Assembly (NCBI GenBank): GCA_023437305.1
Contig: JAEZGN010000016.1
Location: forward strand, 124,001 to 188,000
DNA: 64,000 bases
From: Bacteroidota bacterium
GTDB lineage: Bacteria > Bacteroidota > Bacteroidia > Bacteroidales > Dysgonomonadaceae
Direction of reading: 5' to 3'
Below are positions 34,565-42,126 of this stretch, in pieces (the first letter of the stretch is position 1; each line of letters starts with the position of its first letter). The position numbers and the translations under genes were made by a program. The notes beneath the pieces were generated by a model. That model was not told where the DNA came from. It saw nothing but the letters and a program-made list of their open reading frames with translations, and did not search any database.

Positions 34565-36004
34565 GTGTCATTAAAAAGAGAGTTATTCACAGGTGTCACA
34601 TATAATGCAATATCCAAATACAGTGGTATCATTGTATCGTTAATTGTTTCTGCGGTATTAGCCAGACTTATTTCCCCTGAAGATTTTGGTATAATAGCTG
34701 TAGCTATGGTTATTATTTCTTTTTTTAGTATTTTTAGTGATCTGGGCTTAGCACCTGCAATAATACAGAATAAAAGTTTAACTAAAGAAAATTTATCCGA
34801 TATCTTCTCCTTTACTGTTTGGCTGGGGATAATTATTTCTCTGGGCTTCTTTTTTTCATCGTGGGCTATAGCTTCTTACTACAAAATGAATGATCTCATT
34901 AATATATGTCAGATATTGTCCATCAATTTATTTTTTGTTACAGTTAATATTGTTCCAAGTGCATTATTATATAAAAATAAAGAATTTAAATTCATTGCTT
35001 TTCGAACATTTGTAGTTCAATTTCTGGGTGGACTAATATCTATAATCGCGGCTTTAAATGGTGCCGGATTGTATGCTTTACTTATTAATCCTATCTTTTC
35101 AAGTACAACTCTGTTTATTGTCAATATACTGCGTTATCCTCAAAAGATGAAAATTATATTTAACATTTCATCTTTAAAGATTATACTTTCTTACTCCTCT
35201 TATCAATTTCTGTTTAATTTAATAAATTACTTTAGCAGGAACCTGGATAAATTACTGATCGGGAAATATATGGGAATGTCTTTGTTAGGTTATTACGAAA
35301 AATCATATCGTCTAATGATGTTACCATTGCAAAATATAACCTTTGCCATAACTCCTGTCATGCATCCTGTTTTTTCAGACTTTCAGAATGACCTTGAAAG
35401 ATTATCTCGTTCGTATCTGAAAGTTGTTCGTCTTTTGGCATTCATTGGTTTTCCGTTATCTATACTACTTTGGTTCACATCACGAGAAGCAATATTAATA
35501 ATATTTGGGAATCAGTGGTTAAACTCCATTCCTGTATTTCAGATTCTTTCTTTATCCGTAGGTATACAAATTATATTATCTACATCAGGAGCTATTTTTC
35601 AAGCAGCTAATGCAACAAAATTACTATTTGTAAGTGGACTACTATCTTCTATATTGAATGTTTCAGGTATATTAATAGGCATATTTATCTTTAATTCGCT
35701 TATTGCTGTTGCATGGTGCATTATAATTACATTTACCCTAAACTTTATTCAATGCTATTATATTATGTATAGATATAGTCTGAAAACAAGTATTCTTAAT
35801 TTTATTAAACAATTCCAATCGCCAATAATACTTAGCGTCATTCTATTTTCGGCTCTCCTTTGTATATCTCATTTAATAACAATACAGAACATATTTATAA
35901 GTGCTTTATTTAAAAGTGTGATATTTATCCTTATATACGGTCTTTATATACAGCTAACAAAAGAATTTGATATTTATAGTAAATTAAAGAAAAAATTAAG
36001 ATGA
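34565..36004 (+). CDS. Wzx-type polysaccharide flippase
   Basis: A 479-residue MOP-superfamily exporter with about 12-14 helices. The N-terminus (LFTGVTYNAISKYSGIIVSLIVSAVLARLISPEDFG) is typical of the WzxC/RfbX group. It flips undecaprenyl-linked repeat units across the inner membrane. The start is a GTG at 34565; translation from the next internal ATG would remove the conserved first helices, so the GTG is preferred. It overlaps the next gene by 4 bp. Confidence 0.9.
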   Translation: MSLKRELFTGVTYNAISKYSGIIVSLIVSAVLARLISPEDFGIIAVAMVIISFFSIFSDLGLAPAIIQNKSLTKENLSDIFSFTVWLGIIISLGFFFSSWAIASYYKMNDLINICQILSINLFFVTVNIVPSALLYKNKEFKFIAFRTFVVQFLGGLISIIAALNGAGLYALLINPIFSSTTLFIVNILRYPQKMKIIFNISSLKIILSYSSYQFLFNLINYFSRNLDKLLIGKYMGMSLLGYYEKSYRLMMLPLQNITFAITPVMHPVFSDFQNDLERLSRSYLKVVRLLAFIGFPLSILLWFTSREAILIIFGNQWLNSIPVFQILSLSVGIQIILSTSGAIFQAANATKLLFVSGLLSSILNVSGILIGIFIFNSLIAVAWCIIITFTLNFIQCYYIMYRYSLKTSILNFIKQFQSPIILSVILFSALLCISHLITIQNIFISALFKSVIFILIYGLYIQLTKEFDIYSKLKKKLR

Positions 36005-37122
36005 AGGCTTTATATCTTATTTTTCATGGATTGGAGGCATATAACGGCATCAGCAAAAAGATACACTATCAGGTTAATGCTTTGAGGCAGTGCGGTGTAG
36101 AAACACATCTATGCTATATTCATATTGACAACGAAGGGTATCAGAGACGAATGGTAGATGATCAGGAGCTCGAAAGCTTTAAACATGGAATTAAAGGCAA
36201 AATAAAAAAAAGAGTTGACTATTCTGCAATATTAAACTATGTGGAAGCAAACAATATCAACCTGATCTATATAAGATCATTTCACAATGCAAATCCGTTT
36301 CTTATTTCCTTTGTTAAGCAAGCGGCTAAAAAGGGAGTAAAAACATTGCTTGAGATACCGACATATCCATACGACAATGAATATATAAACAGTTCTTTAT
36401 CGGTTCGCCTACAGTTGCTAACAGATAAACTATATCGCCGCAAACTCGCTCGCCATATCTTCAGGATTGTGACTTTTTCAAACGAAACAGATATATTTGG
36501 AGCTAAAACAATTAATATATCAAATGGGATAGATTTTGATGCTATAAAAATAAAAGAGCCAACAAGTTATAATCAAAATATAATAACCCTGATAAGTGTG
36601 GCTGAAATTCATATTTGGCATGGATTCGACCGTTTGCTAAAAGGATTGGCTGAATATTATAAAATAAAACAAGATATAGAAGTTCGATACGAAATTGTTG
36701 GATATGGAAATGAACGTGAAATTTCGAAATTAAAGAATTACATAATAGAGAATAAATTGGAGAGTTATGTCACCTTCCATGGTCCACAATATGGAGAGAT
36801 CTTAGACAACCTATTCAATCAGGCATCAATAGGAATTGCCAGCCTGGGACGCCATCGTAGTGGAATTACAAATATAAAGACTCTAAAAAACCGCGAATAT
36901 GCAGCAAGAGGTATTCCTTTTATTTACTCCGAAATAGATGATGATTTTGAAGGAAAACCCTATATTATGAAAGTAAACGCTGACGAATCTCCAATAAATA
37001 TTCTTGACGTGATTGCATTTTATGAAAAAGTAAAAATAATACCTGCTATAGAAATACGTAATTCGATCAGCAGTCTTTCATGGAAGAATCAGATGGAAAA
37101 GGTTATTTCAGCTTGTAAATAA
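36001..37122 (+). CDS. GT4-like glycosyltransferase
   Basis: A GT-B protein of 373 aa with an N-terminal GIS motif (EAYNGISKKIHYQVNAL), a donor domain beginning LISVAEIHIWHGFDRLLKGL and a C-terminal GHHRSG-like loop (SLGRHRSGITNIKTLKNREYAARGIPF). The usual E-x7-E signature is replaced by this REYAARG segment, a variant found in other capsule transferases. Substrates are unknown. Its ATG overlaps the flippase stop. Confidence 0.82.
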   Translation: MKALYLIFHGLEAYNGISKKIHYQVNALRQCGVETHLCYIHIDNEGYQRRMVDDQELESFKHGIKGKIKKRVDYSAILNYVEANNINLIYIRSFHNANPFLISFVKQAAKKGVKTLLEIPTYPYDNEYINSSLSVRLQLLTDKLYRRKLARHIFRIVTFSNETDIFGAKTINISNGIDFDAIKIKEPTSYNQNIITLISVAEIHIWHGFDRLLKGLAEYYKIKQDIEVRYEIVGYGNEREISKLKNYIIENKLESYVTFHGPQYGEILDNLFNQASIGIASLGRHRSGITNIKTLKNREYAARGIPFIYSEIDDDFEGKPYIMKVNADESPINILDVIAFYEKVKIIPAIEIRNSISSLSWKNQMEKVISACK

Positions 37123-37143
37123 AAGATTTGAATTGTTGTTTCT

Positions 37144-38340
37144 ATGATTTTAATTATTGTATTCTGTCTATTTACATTCATCATTTTCTATACTTACCTA
37201 GGATATGGTATCTTAATATGGTTTCTGGTTAAATTCAAAGAATTTTTCAAGCCACGAAGCAAGAGTAAATTGCAAGATGTAGAACTGCTCGATGTAACAT
37301 TACTTATAGCCGCTTATAACGAAGAAAACATTGTGGACGAAAAGATGACCAATATACAATCATTAGATTATCCAAAGGAAAAGCTTCACGTTGTATGGGT
37401 TACTGATGGCAGCACCGATGGCACCGTAGAAAAGCTAAAGTCCTATACTAACATAAAAGTACTACATAAGCCTAAACGTGAAGGAAAAACCGCAGCCATA
37501 AACAGAAGTATGTTGTACATAGATACGCCCATTGTTATATTTACAGATGCTAATGCAATACTAAACACTCAAAGTATAAAAGAAATAGTATCGTTATTTG
37601 CAGATAGTAAAATAGGTTGTGTGACCGGGGAAAAAAGAGTAAACATAGAATCAAAAGATAATGCATCGTCTAGTGGAGAAGGTTTTTATTGGCGTTACGA
37701 ATCTTTTTTAAAAGATTTAGATTCCCGCTTATACTCTGTAGTTGGCGCAGCAGGAGAGCTATATGCCATAAGACGTAACCTTTTCGAGCAGATACCAAAC
37801 GATACATTACTCGATGATTTTGTCTTATCTCTAAAAACAGCTCAAAAAGGATATCGAATAACATACTCATCCAATGCATATGCAACAGAATATAGCTCCG
37901 ATTCGATGTTAGAAGAAGAAAAAAGAAAAGTAAGAATTGCTGCAGGAGGAATACAAGCTGTGTGGAGATTACGTTCTCTACTTAATATTTTCAAGTATGG
38001 AGTTTTAAGCTTTCAGTACATATCTCATCGTGTGTTGAGATGGACTATAACCCCTATAGCTCTTTTCTCTCTATTACCTCTAAATGTATTACTCTGTATA
38101 CAAACCTACCCGACATGTACACTTCCTGCTATATTATTAATATTACAAATTATTTTCTATTCATTAGGCTTTGTTGGATATATACTGGCTAAAAAGGAGA
38201 TAAAAAATAAAATACTATTTATTCCGTATTATTTTCTTTTTATGAATTTAAATGTCATAAAAGCATATTCTTATCTAATGAAAAGAAATAATAGCGGAAT
38301 ATGGGAGAAAGCTAAAAGAAAGTCTATTGAGAGCAAATAA
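37144..38340 (+). CDS. Membrane GT2 glycosyltransferase
   Basis: One N-terminal helix, a GT-A domain and three C-terminal helices. Motifs: LIAAYNEENIV, WVTDGSTDGT, KREGKTAAINR, VIFTDANA (DxD) and LLDDFVLSLKTAQKGY. The processive QxxRW is replaced by EEEKRKVRIAAGG, a feature of CESA-like single-addition enzymes. It is the last gene of the polysaccharide operon; no clear terminator follows before the convergent Fur gene. Confidence 0.86.
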   Translation: MILIIVFCLFTFIIFYTYLGYGILIWFLVKFKEFFKPRSKSKLQDVELLDVTLLIAAYNEENIVDEKMTNIQSLDYPKEKLHVVWVTDGSTDGTVEKLKSYTNIKVLHKPKREGKTAAINRSMLYIDTPIVIFTDANAILNTQSIKEIVSLFADSKIGCVTGEKRVNIESKDNASSSGEGFYWRYESFLKDLDSRLYSVVGAAGELYAIRRNLFEQIPNDTLLDDFVLSLKTAQKGYRITYSSNAYATEYSSDSMLEEEKRKVRIAAGGIQAVWRLRSLLNIFKYGVLSFQYISHRVLRWTITPIALFSLLPLNVLLCIQTYPTCTLPAILLILQIIFYSLGFVGYILAKKEIKNKILFIPYYFLFMNLNVIKAYSYLMKRNNSGIWEKAKRKSIESK

Positions 38341-38387
38341 ACTTATAAAAGTCTTCAAGAAAATAAAGACATTTAGTAAAAATCAAA

Positions 38388-38798
38388 TTATATAAGCCTA
38401 CTACATTTATCACATGTCCCTTTTATTAATATCTCATATTCTTCCGATTTAAATCCTTCCGGTAAGTTATGCTTTTTTAAAGTTATATTATCCAGACAAG
38501 TTATTGAATGGCAACTTTTACAATAAAAATGAGCATGATCTTTTTTATTGCCTGAAAGATGAATATCATTCAGGACATATTTTGTTATGTTATCAACTGT
38601 AATTTTATGAATAATTTCAGTTTCCAATAATGTTTGGACAGTGCGATAAAAAGTTATACGATCGTAAAGATCTCCCATCTCCATTTTTATATCACTCTCT
38701 GTTAAAGAAATACTCCTCTTTTGCAAAATATTAATCAGCATAACTCGCTGAGCTGTTTTCTTTAACCCCTTATTTCTGAGTAAATCTATTGCATTCAT
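38388..38798 (-). CDS. Fur-family metalloregulator (Zur-like)
   Basis: The winged-helix DNA-binding half (MNAIDLLRNKGLKKTAQR ... DRITFYRTVQTLLE) and the dimerisation half with HAHFYCKSC, HLSGNKKDH and CDKC are present. Two CxxC pairs form the structural zinc site. The start at 38798 (136 aa) is chosen because the upstream in-frame ATG at 38834 lies upstream of the promoter -7 box at 38821-38828. It is divergent from a predicted zinc-uptake operon, so a Zur-type repressor is the best guess; PerR or Fur specificity cannot be excluded from sequence alone. Confidence 0.85.
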   Translation of the reverse strand: MNAIDLLRNKGLKKTAQRVMLINILQKRSISLTESDIKMEMGDLYDRITFYRTVQTLLETEIIHKITVDNITKYVLNDIHLSGNKKDHAHFYCKSCHSITCLDNITLKKHNLPEGFKSEEYEILIKGTCDKCSRLI

Positions 38799-38820
38799 AA
38801 CATTAATCTTTATAGCTAAA

Positions 38821-38851
38821 CAAAAGTAGCACAAAATCAGAGATCACACAA
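38821..38851 (-). promoter_or_regulatory. Promoter of the Fur-family gene
   Basis: On the minus strand TTG (38851-38849), a 20-bp spacer and TACTTTTG (38828-38821) match the sigma-ABfr consensus, giving a leader of about 15 nt before the ATG at 38798. Confidence 0.7.
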
Positions 38852-38875
38852 ATTGATAAAATATAAATATTGAAA

Positions 38876-38883
38876 CAACGTTG
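38876..38883. promoter_or_regulatory. Candidate metalloregulator operator
   Basis: The palindrome CAACGTTG sits between the two divergent promoters, within AT-rich flanks. It is a possible site for the adjacent Fur-family protein, but it is short. Confidence 0.3.
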
Positions 38884-38900
38884 CATTTAAATAAAATTTA

Positions 38901-38908
38901 TATCTTTG
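38901..38908 (+). promoter_or_regulatory. -7 element of the metal-uptake operon
   Basis: TATCTTTG matches TAnnTTTG; TTG at 38881-38883 is 17 bp upstream, slightly short of the usual spacing. The predicted start is about 23 nt before the GTG at 38938. Confidence 0.55.
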
Positions 38909-38937
38909 CAATCTACTAGTCAAAATTCAGATTCAGT

Positions 38938-39300
38938 GTGAGACAATATAAAGTGAACAAAATAATCTTGGCATGGCTATTAGCAGCTATATTCATAACT
39001 CCGCTTATAGTTAAGGGTATTCATATTTATAAATATGAATGCTACAAAGAACATTGTTCACATGCTAACGATAAACATAAACCTCAAAATAATAGTAATA
39101 CATGTCAGGTTTGTAAACTCACTTTATCTTTATTTACTGAAGCATGTTTTCGTATTTCAGATACAATACAAATAACATATACTAGCCGGATATATTCCTT
39201 ATATCTGGAAAAGGGATACAATGCTATACCTCAACTCAATTATCTACGAGCACCTCCCACACTTAAAAACACGTTCCTCTCTAGGATAACTTTATCCTAA
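38938..39300 (+). CDS. Small membrane-anchored Cys/His-rich protein
   Basis: A 120-residue protein with one N-terminal helix (about 9-26) and a periplasmic part rich in Cys and His (YECYKEHCSHANDKHK, then CQVC). The pattern suits metal binding. No named family was recognised. It starts at GTG; a second GTG five codons later is possible, and no ATG is in frame nearby. As first gene before a TonB-dependent receptor and a His-rich lipoprotein, it may be a periplasmic metal carrier or sensor. Confidence 0.6.
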   Translation: MRQYKVNKIILAWLLAAIFITPLIVKGIHIYKYECYKEHCSHANDKHKPQNNSNTCQVCKLTLSLFTEACFRISDTIQITYTSRIYSLYLEKGYNAIPQLNYLRAPPTLKNTFLSRITLS

Positions 39301-39340
39301 CTTTATTCGCAAATTATTTTTAATAAAAACAAATACTTAC

Positions 39341-41500
39341 ATGCATATCCGAATTATTCGGGTTATGCTCTTGCTCGTATTTGTATTGCCCTTGTATAGT
39401 CAAGAAACAGATTCTATCAAACAGGTAGAGTTAGAAAGTATTACTATAACTGCAATATCTTATAAGACATCGAGTAAACTTAACTCAGCTCTGTCGATAG
39501 AAGTAGTAGAAAAGGATTTTTTGAAAAATCACTTTACAGGCAATCTTTTACAAGCACTTGAGCATATACCGGGAGTCCGTTCTATGGATATCGGCTCCGG
39601 ATTTTCCAAACCCATGATACGGGGGATGGGATTCAATCGCATTTCTGTAACCGAAAATGGAATTAAACAGGAAGGCCAACAATGGGGTAGTGACCACGGA
39701 TTAGAGATTGACGCGTTTAATATCGAACGAGTCACTGTCCGCAAAGGACCATCCTCACTCCTTTATGGAAGCGATGTGATGGGTGGCGTAGTGGAAATAA
39801 CACAAGGTCCCCCACCCTTCGACAATCAGATTTATGGTGAAGCTGTGGTACTAGGCAAAAGTGTAAATGAAACATTCGGTGGTTCTGTATTATTAGGTCT
39901 GAAAAAAAATGCATGGTATACAAAGTTTCGATATTCCGAACAGCGTTTTGGAGATTATCGCATACCTACAGATACCATTGTTTATCTTACTCAGAAAGTT
40001 CCAATATATAATCGGAAGTTGAAGAATACAGCCGGTATTGAGCGTAATATAAGTTCATACACCGAATACCGTAGCGGAAAGTATTACTCTAATTATTCAA
40101 TAAGTAATGCTTACCAAAAAACAGGATTTTTTCCGGGAGCACATGGTATCCCTGATGTATCCCGTGTACAAGACGATGGTGATGACCGTAATATTGAATT
40201 ACCATATAGTAGAGTGAATCATCTGAAAATAACATCACGACAGCAATATATATGGGATAAACTCATTGGATATTGGGACGTTGGATATCAGAAGAATCAC
40301 AGAGAAGAGTGGAGTAAATTCCATACTCATTATGGAACGCAATCACCTCCCGACAAAGATCCGGATAAAGAATTAGCTTTCACTCTCGATACATATAGTT
40401 CTTCTCTTAAATTCAAGACAATAGCCTCAGCCACATGGGAATATAATGCCGGGCTTGATATTCAATATCAACAGAATCGTATATCGGGATATTCGTTTCT
40501 CTTACCCAGATACAATAGATTTACCAGTGGAGTATTTGGTCTTGCTACATGGCGACCATCACAGCAGCTTAGCTTTAGTGGAGGTATTCGCTACGATCAT
40601 GAGAATGTAGACATATCAGCATATAATGATCCTTACCTAGAAACATATCTGCAGGGAATGGGATATGACAACGAACTGATAAAGCAATATAGATGGCGTA
40701 GCTATGCAGTAAACCGCAACTTTGGAGACTTTTCCGGATCGCTCGGTATTATATGGAATCCGAATATCTATCATCTTATAAAAGCAAATATAGGACATAG
40801 CTTTCGGCTTCCCGGGGCGAATGAGTTAGCAGCAAATGGAGTACATCATGGTACGTTCAGGCACGAGCAAGGAGACCCATCGCTTAATTCAGAAAGAGGA
40901 TGGCAACTGGATGCATCTTACTTGTATGAAAACAAGAGCATTTCATTTTCCATCACTCCATTCTTTAGCTGGTTTAGTAATTACATTTTTCTGAAACCAA
41001 CAGGCGAATGGTCTGTACTTCCTCATGCGGGACAGATATATCGATATTCGGGTGCTGAAGCTATTTTTGCAGGAACGGAGATATCTTTCAGTATAGACTT
41101 ATTTCCATATCTGAATTACTCTTTCACAAGTGAGTACGTATATACTGACAATCTTGATGAGAATACTCCTTTAAGTTTCTCGCCACCGGCATCTATGCGA
41201 AATACAATAACATGGAAAAAGAATCAATTCCAAATACATGCTGAACTGTATAGTATTGCCAATCAAAATAGAGTGTCAAAGAACGAAAGTACTACATCAG
41301 GAACTAATTTAATTAATCTCGGAGGAAATATAAGCATTCCGATATATAGCACAATGATAGATTTCAGTTTATCATTGCGGAATTTATTGAATACTAAATA
41401 TTATAACCACTTAAGTTTTTACAGAAAAGTTGAAATTCCCGAACCGGGTCGCAACTTCCAATTATCAATTAAAATACCTTTTAAAAGTAAATTAAAATGA
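39341..41500 (+). CDS. TonB-dependent outer-membrane receptor, probable zinc uptake (ZnuD-like)
   Basis: A signal peptide (about 1-20) is followed by a plug domain (about 45-160: ALEHIPGVRSMDIGSGFSKP, IRGMGFNRISVTENGIKQEG, VRKGPSSLLYGSDVMGGVV) and a 22-strand type barrel ending in KIPFKSKLK. There is no carboxypeptidase-like N-terminal domain, so it is not a SusC. The region FRLPGANELAANGVHHGTFRHEQG has several His residues, as expected for metal-transport loops of ZnuD relatives. The regulator upstream and His-rich lipoprotein downstream support a metal, likely zinc, substrate. Confidence 0.82.
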   Translation: MHIRIIRVMLLLVFVLPLYSQETDSIKQVELESITITAISYKTSSKLNSALSIEVVEKDFLKNHFTGNLLQALEHIPGVRSMDIGSGFSKPMIRGMGFNRISVTENGIKQEGQQWGSDHGLEIDAFNIERVTVRKGPSSLLYGSDVMGGVVEITQGPPPFDNQIYGEAVVLGKSVNETFGGSVLLGLKKNAWYTKFRYSEQRFGDYRIPTDTIVYLTQKVPIYNRKLKNTAGIERNISSYTEYRSGKYYSNYSISNAYQKTGFFPGAHGIPDVSRVQDDGDDRNIELPYSRVNHLKITSRQQYIWDKLIGYWDVGYQKNHREEWSKFHTHYGTQSPPDKDPDKELAFTLDTYSSSLKFKTIASATWEYNAGLDIQYQQNRISGYSFLLPRYNRFTSGVFGLATWRPSQQLSFSGGIRYDHENVDISAYNDPYLETYLQGMGYDNELIKQYRWRSYAVNRNFGDFSGSLGIIWNPNIYHLIKANIGHSFRLPGANELAANGVHHGTFRHEQGDPSLNSERGWQLDASYLYENKSISFSITPFFSWFSNYIFLKPTGEWSVLPHAGQIYRYSGAEAIFAGTEISFSIDLFPYLNYSFTSEYVYTDNLDENTPLSFSPPASMRNTITWKKNQFQIHAELYSIANQNRVSKNESTTSGTNLINLGGNISIPIYSTMIDFSLSLRNLLNTKYYNHLSFYRKVEIPEPGRNFQLSIKIPFKSKLK

Positions 41501-41985
41501 GAACAATTATTAAAATCCTATTCCTATCAATTATTAGTATTATAACATCTATATCATTTACATCCTGTAGTAATGATAACGATGGAGATACAACTCCACC
41601 TGTGATCACTCTAACTGCTCCCTCAGAAGGTGCTATGTTAAAGATTGGATCAGATATTCATTTCGACATGGAATTATCTGACAATGAAATGTTATCTTCT
41701 TATAAAGTAGAGATACATAACAACTTCGATGGTCATAATCATACAAAATCGTTAAAAGCTGAAGATGGTACTACCGCATTTGCTTTTCAGAAAACATGGA
41801 GTGTAGCGGGACAAAAAACAGCAAAAATACATCATCATGAAATAATCATACCCGAAAATGCAACCCCAGGTAATTATCACTTGATGGTATATTGTACTGA
41901 TACCGCCGGGAACGAATCGTATGTTGCACGTAATATTGTATTAAGTCACGACGGAGAAGATGATGACCACGATCATAATCACTAG
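41497..41985 (+). CDS. DUF4625 His-rich lipoprotein
   Basis: Lipobox with Cys24 (FTSCSND), a beta-sandwich body starting TPPVITLTAPSEGA, HNNFDGHNHTKS and KIHHHEIIIPENATPGNYH, then the C-terminal tail SHDGEDDDHDHNH. Many His residues indicate metal binding at the cell envelope. The start overlaps the receptor stop by 4 bp, so the two are coupled. It probably hands the metal to or from the receptor. Confidence 0.82.
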   Translation: MRTIIKILFLSIISIITSISFTSCSNDNDGDTTPPVITLTAPSEGAMLKIGSDIHFDMELSDNEMLSSYKVEIHNNFDGHNHTKSLKAEDGTTAFAFQKTWSVAGQKTAKIHHHEIIIPENATPGNYHLMVYCTDTAGNESYVARNIVLSHDGEDDDHDHNH

Positions 41986-42005
41986 ATAAAAGCCCCTTTA
42001 TAAGT

Positions 42006-42048
42006 AAAACCTCAGTATAAATCAAGAAACTATACTGAGGTTTTCTTT
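42006..42048 (+). terminator. Terminator of the metal-uptake operon
   Basis: A 14-bp stem AAAACCTCAGTATA (42006-42019) with TATACTGAGGTTTT (42031-42044), followed by CTTTT. It can also serve the convergent polysaccharide utilisation locus. Confidence 0.88.
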
Positions 42049-42126
42049 TGAACTCAACAATTTTATTTACAGCAAAAAAAACTCTTATACAATAACTTAA
42101 CAAGTATTTTATTTGTAATTCAGATT

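Noticed and set aside
38799..38834. Longer start for the Fur-family protein (12 extra residues)
   Set aside because: The upstream ATG lies upstream of the promoter -7 box at 38821-38828, and the extension does not resemble Fur N-termini.
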